NCBI RefSeq assembly: GCF_036417845.1
Contig: NC_090020.1
Span: 42,082,425-42,146,424 of the forward strand
Source: Apteryx mantelli
Taxonomy: Eukaryota; Chordata; Aves; Apterygiformes; Apterygidae
Direction: 5' to 3'
Length of the DNA: 64,000 nucleotides
The position numbers and the translations under genes were made by a program. Below, in pieces: positions 62,819 to 64,000 of this stretch; position 1 is the first letter of the stretch; each line of letters opens with the position of its first letter. The notes below the pieces were generated by a model, which was given only the letters and a program-made list of their open reading frames with translations, had not been told where the DNA came from and did no database searches.

Positions 62819-64000
62819 CTTGAGGAAAATCAGAAAAACCTCTCTTTCAGAGATTATTACACAAAAATAAGATCAGCGTACAGATTATTTATTAGCCTAC
62901 CTCAGTCTTCAAAACACAGAAAACACAGATCATTTACACCTATTGCTAATAAAAGCTCCTAACACAAGGACAATGATTGACTAATATTTCCTATTAAGGA
63001 ACAGATCATCAGCTGTGCGGCATCTCTGAAACAACTGTGACAAGTCAGAATACCGTAGGATCAGATCAGAGAAGACAGTAGCTTTTTACTGGGGTGGCTT
63101 ATTTTAATAAAGAGTAATACATGTACAACCAATGTAAGTATTGATTAAAAAAGGGGAAAAAAAAAAGGGGGACTTTAACTGTTGACACTCATGCCTAGAA
63201 ACCATATGCTAAAGTAAAACTTATGAATACAACTATAGCTCCTTAAGGCAGGCCCAAAACCATCAAACCCTAAATCACTTGAAATAATGTTAAAAATAAT
63301 GTCATACAACAGATGCATGTCTCATAAAACATAGTCCACAACACAAATGTTAGGCTGTCCCTTTTTTATTTTTTTATTTTTTATTATTATTATTTTTTAA
63401 ATCAACTCAAGTTACAGGGCGGGTGGGAAAGTGTGATAAGCCTAAGATATTTTGCAACAAAAAGCTGGCTTTTCTGTTGGTTCTACAACTATAGATGACA
63501 GTAAGATTAAAAAAGCAGAAGTCTGCAAAAAAGTGACAATTAAAAACTGAGCATTCTTCTCTGGCTGAAACATGGAGTTTTATGGACAGCTACACAAATA
63601 TTATAAATGGTAGACATTTCTTCCCTTGATTTTAGGAAACAGTATTGATAAGAACCTAGTTTTATTCCCTCCAAAGGAGGGACAATTATTTAATTCATTG
63701 TTACTCATCCTTAATGATCATTTCTCTCAAGGTAAGTTTGGTATTTTTCCTTTTATCAACAGTCAACCATAGTTATTCTTTACAGACACTCAGAATCAGT
63801 AGGCTATGTTAAGCTTCAATTAAAAAAATATTAAAAACAAAGTTACAAATATGACCATTTTTCTTGGTCTTGCTTTGGACCAGATATGCATGAATTCTGA
63901 TGCGTACTCACAATTTACAAATGGGATTATTAGAACAAATCTAGAAAGTGGCATATGTAGTTATGGTCTATCACCTGCACTGACAACACAATATGCTAGA
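62819..64000 (-). other. DMXL1 intron or unresolved 5'-ward sequence
   Basis: No further coding exon could be supported here. A T-rich simple tract (T6-A-T7-A type, then TTA repeats) lies at 63,361-63,400. The next upstream DMXL1 exon is probably beyond the edge. Confidence 0.5.

Larger units (their letters stand above)
47924..64000 (-). other. DMXL1: DMXL1 gene, 3' portion (runs off the right edge)
   Basis: DMXL1 is a roughly 3,000-residue WD-repeat protein of the rabconnectin-3 alpha / yeast Rav1 family. It works with WDR7 to assemble and regulate V-ATPase on endolysosomal membranes. Thirteen exons, all with AG/GT boundaries and agreeing phases, give 483 continuous residues to the stop. 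From about residue 130 of this fragment onward the protein is C-terminal WD repeats. Recognisable signatures are LTGAQDGSVRMFEW, NICLWD, GSAEGNIKVWSL and FSCGADGTVKMRILPD, and the protein ends in LKNDVKFMI. The paralogue DMXL2 is very similar. DMXL1 is preferred because TNFAIP8 follows on the same strand. The remaining 5' exons lie beyond 64,000. Confidence 0.88.

Noticed and set aside
62930..63080. Possible further DMXL1 exon on the minus strand (frame reading ILRYSDLSQLFQRC)
   Set aside because: The frame looks protein-like, but no acceptor/donor pair bounds it in a phase compatible with the neighbouring exons.

Overview
The window looks like avian nuclear DNA. It is AT-rich, mostly intronic and intergenic vertebrate sequence. 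It carries one well-preserved, 5'-truncated CR1 LINE with the bird-type 3' end (39,304-39,829), one older CR1-like fragment (about 20,530-20,730), few other repeats, one strong CpG island and small exons with GT/AG splice sites. Nothing points to a prokaryotic, viral or plasmid source. The species cannot be named from the sequence.

Both recognised genes lie on the minus strand, in the tandem order DMXL1 then TNFAIP8. Human chromosome 5q23 has the same order, and this is the main reason to prefer DMXL1 over its paralogue DMXL2.

Right part (47,924-64,000): the 3' end of DMXL1 (rabconnectin-3 alpha family, V-ATPase regulation). Thirteen coding exons were reconstructed, all with compatible phases. 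They give 483 continuous residues ending at a TAA at 47,924-47,926. One further 47-nt exon (62,772-62,818) is tentative. One 51-nt exon (53,510-53,560) is phase-symmetric and may be an optional cassette.

Middle (44,220-47,923): the DMXL1 3' UTR and a short intergenic gap. The CpG island at about 43,240-44,220 is next. On its minus strand is a perfect splice donor (GTAAGT) that ends a non-coding exon in the base A, taken as the upstream first exon of TNFAIP8.

Left part (1-43,833): read as the large first intron of that TNFAIP8 transcript. At its far end (336-366) is the alternative coding first exon of TNFAIP8, encoding MSSEADECKE and ending in the phase-1 base G. The main TIPE-homology exon would lie to the left of base 1. 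The two first exons imply two promoters about 43.5 kb apart. The upstream transcript would form its start codon at the splice junction (A joined to TG).

The intron holds a perfect 14-bp x 19 minisatellite, a 20-bp perfect inverted repeat, a candidate regulatory element near 12.9-13.0 kb, and assorted microsatellites. I found no clearly novel molecular system. The most interesting points are the junction-made start codon, the CCG tracts on both sides of its donor, the minisatellite, and the optional DMXL1 exon.
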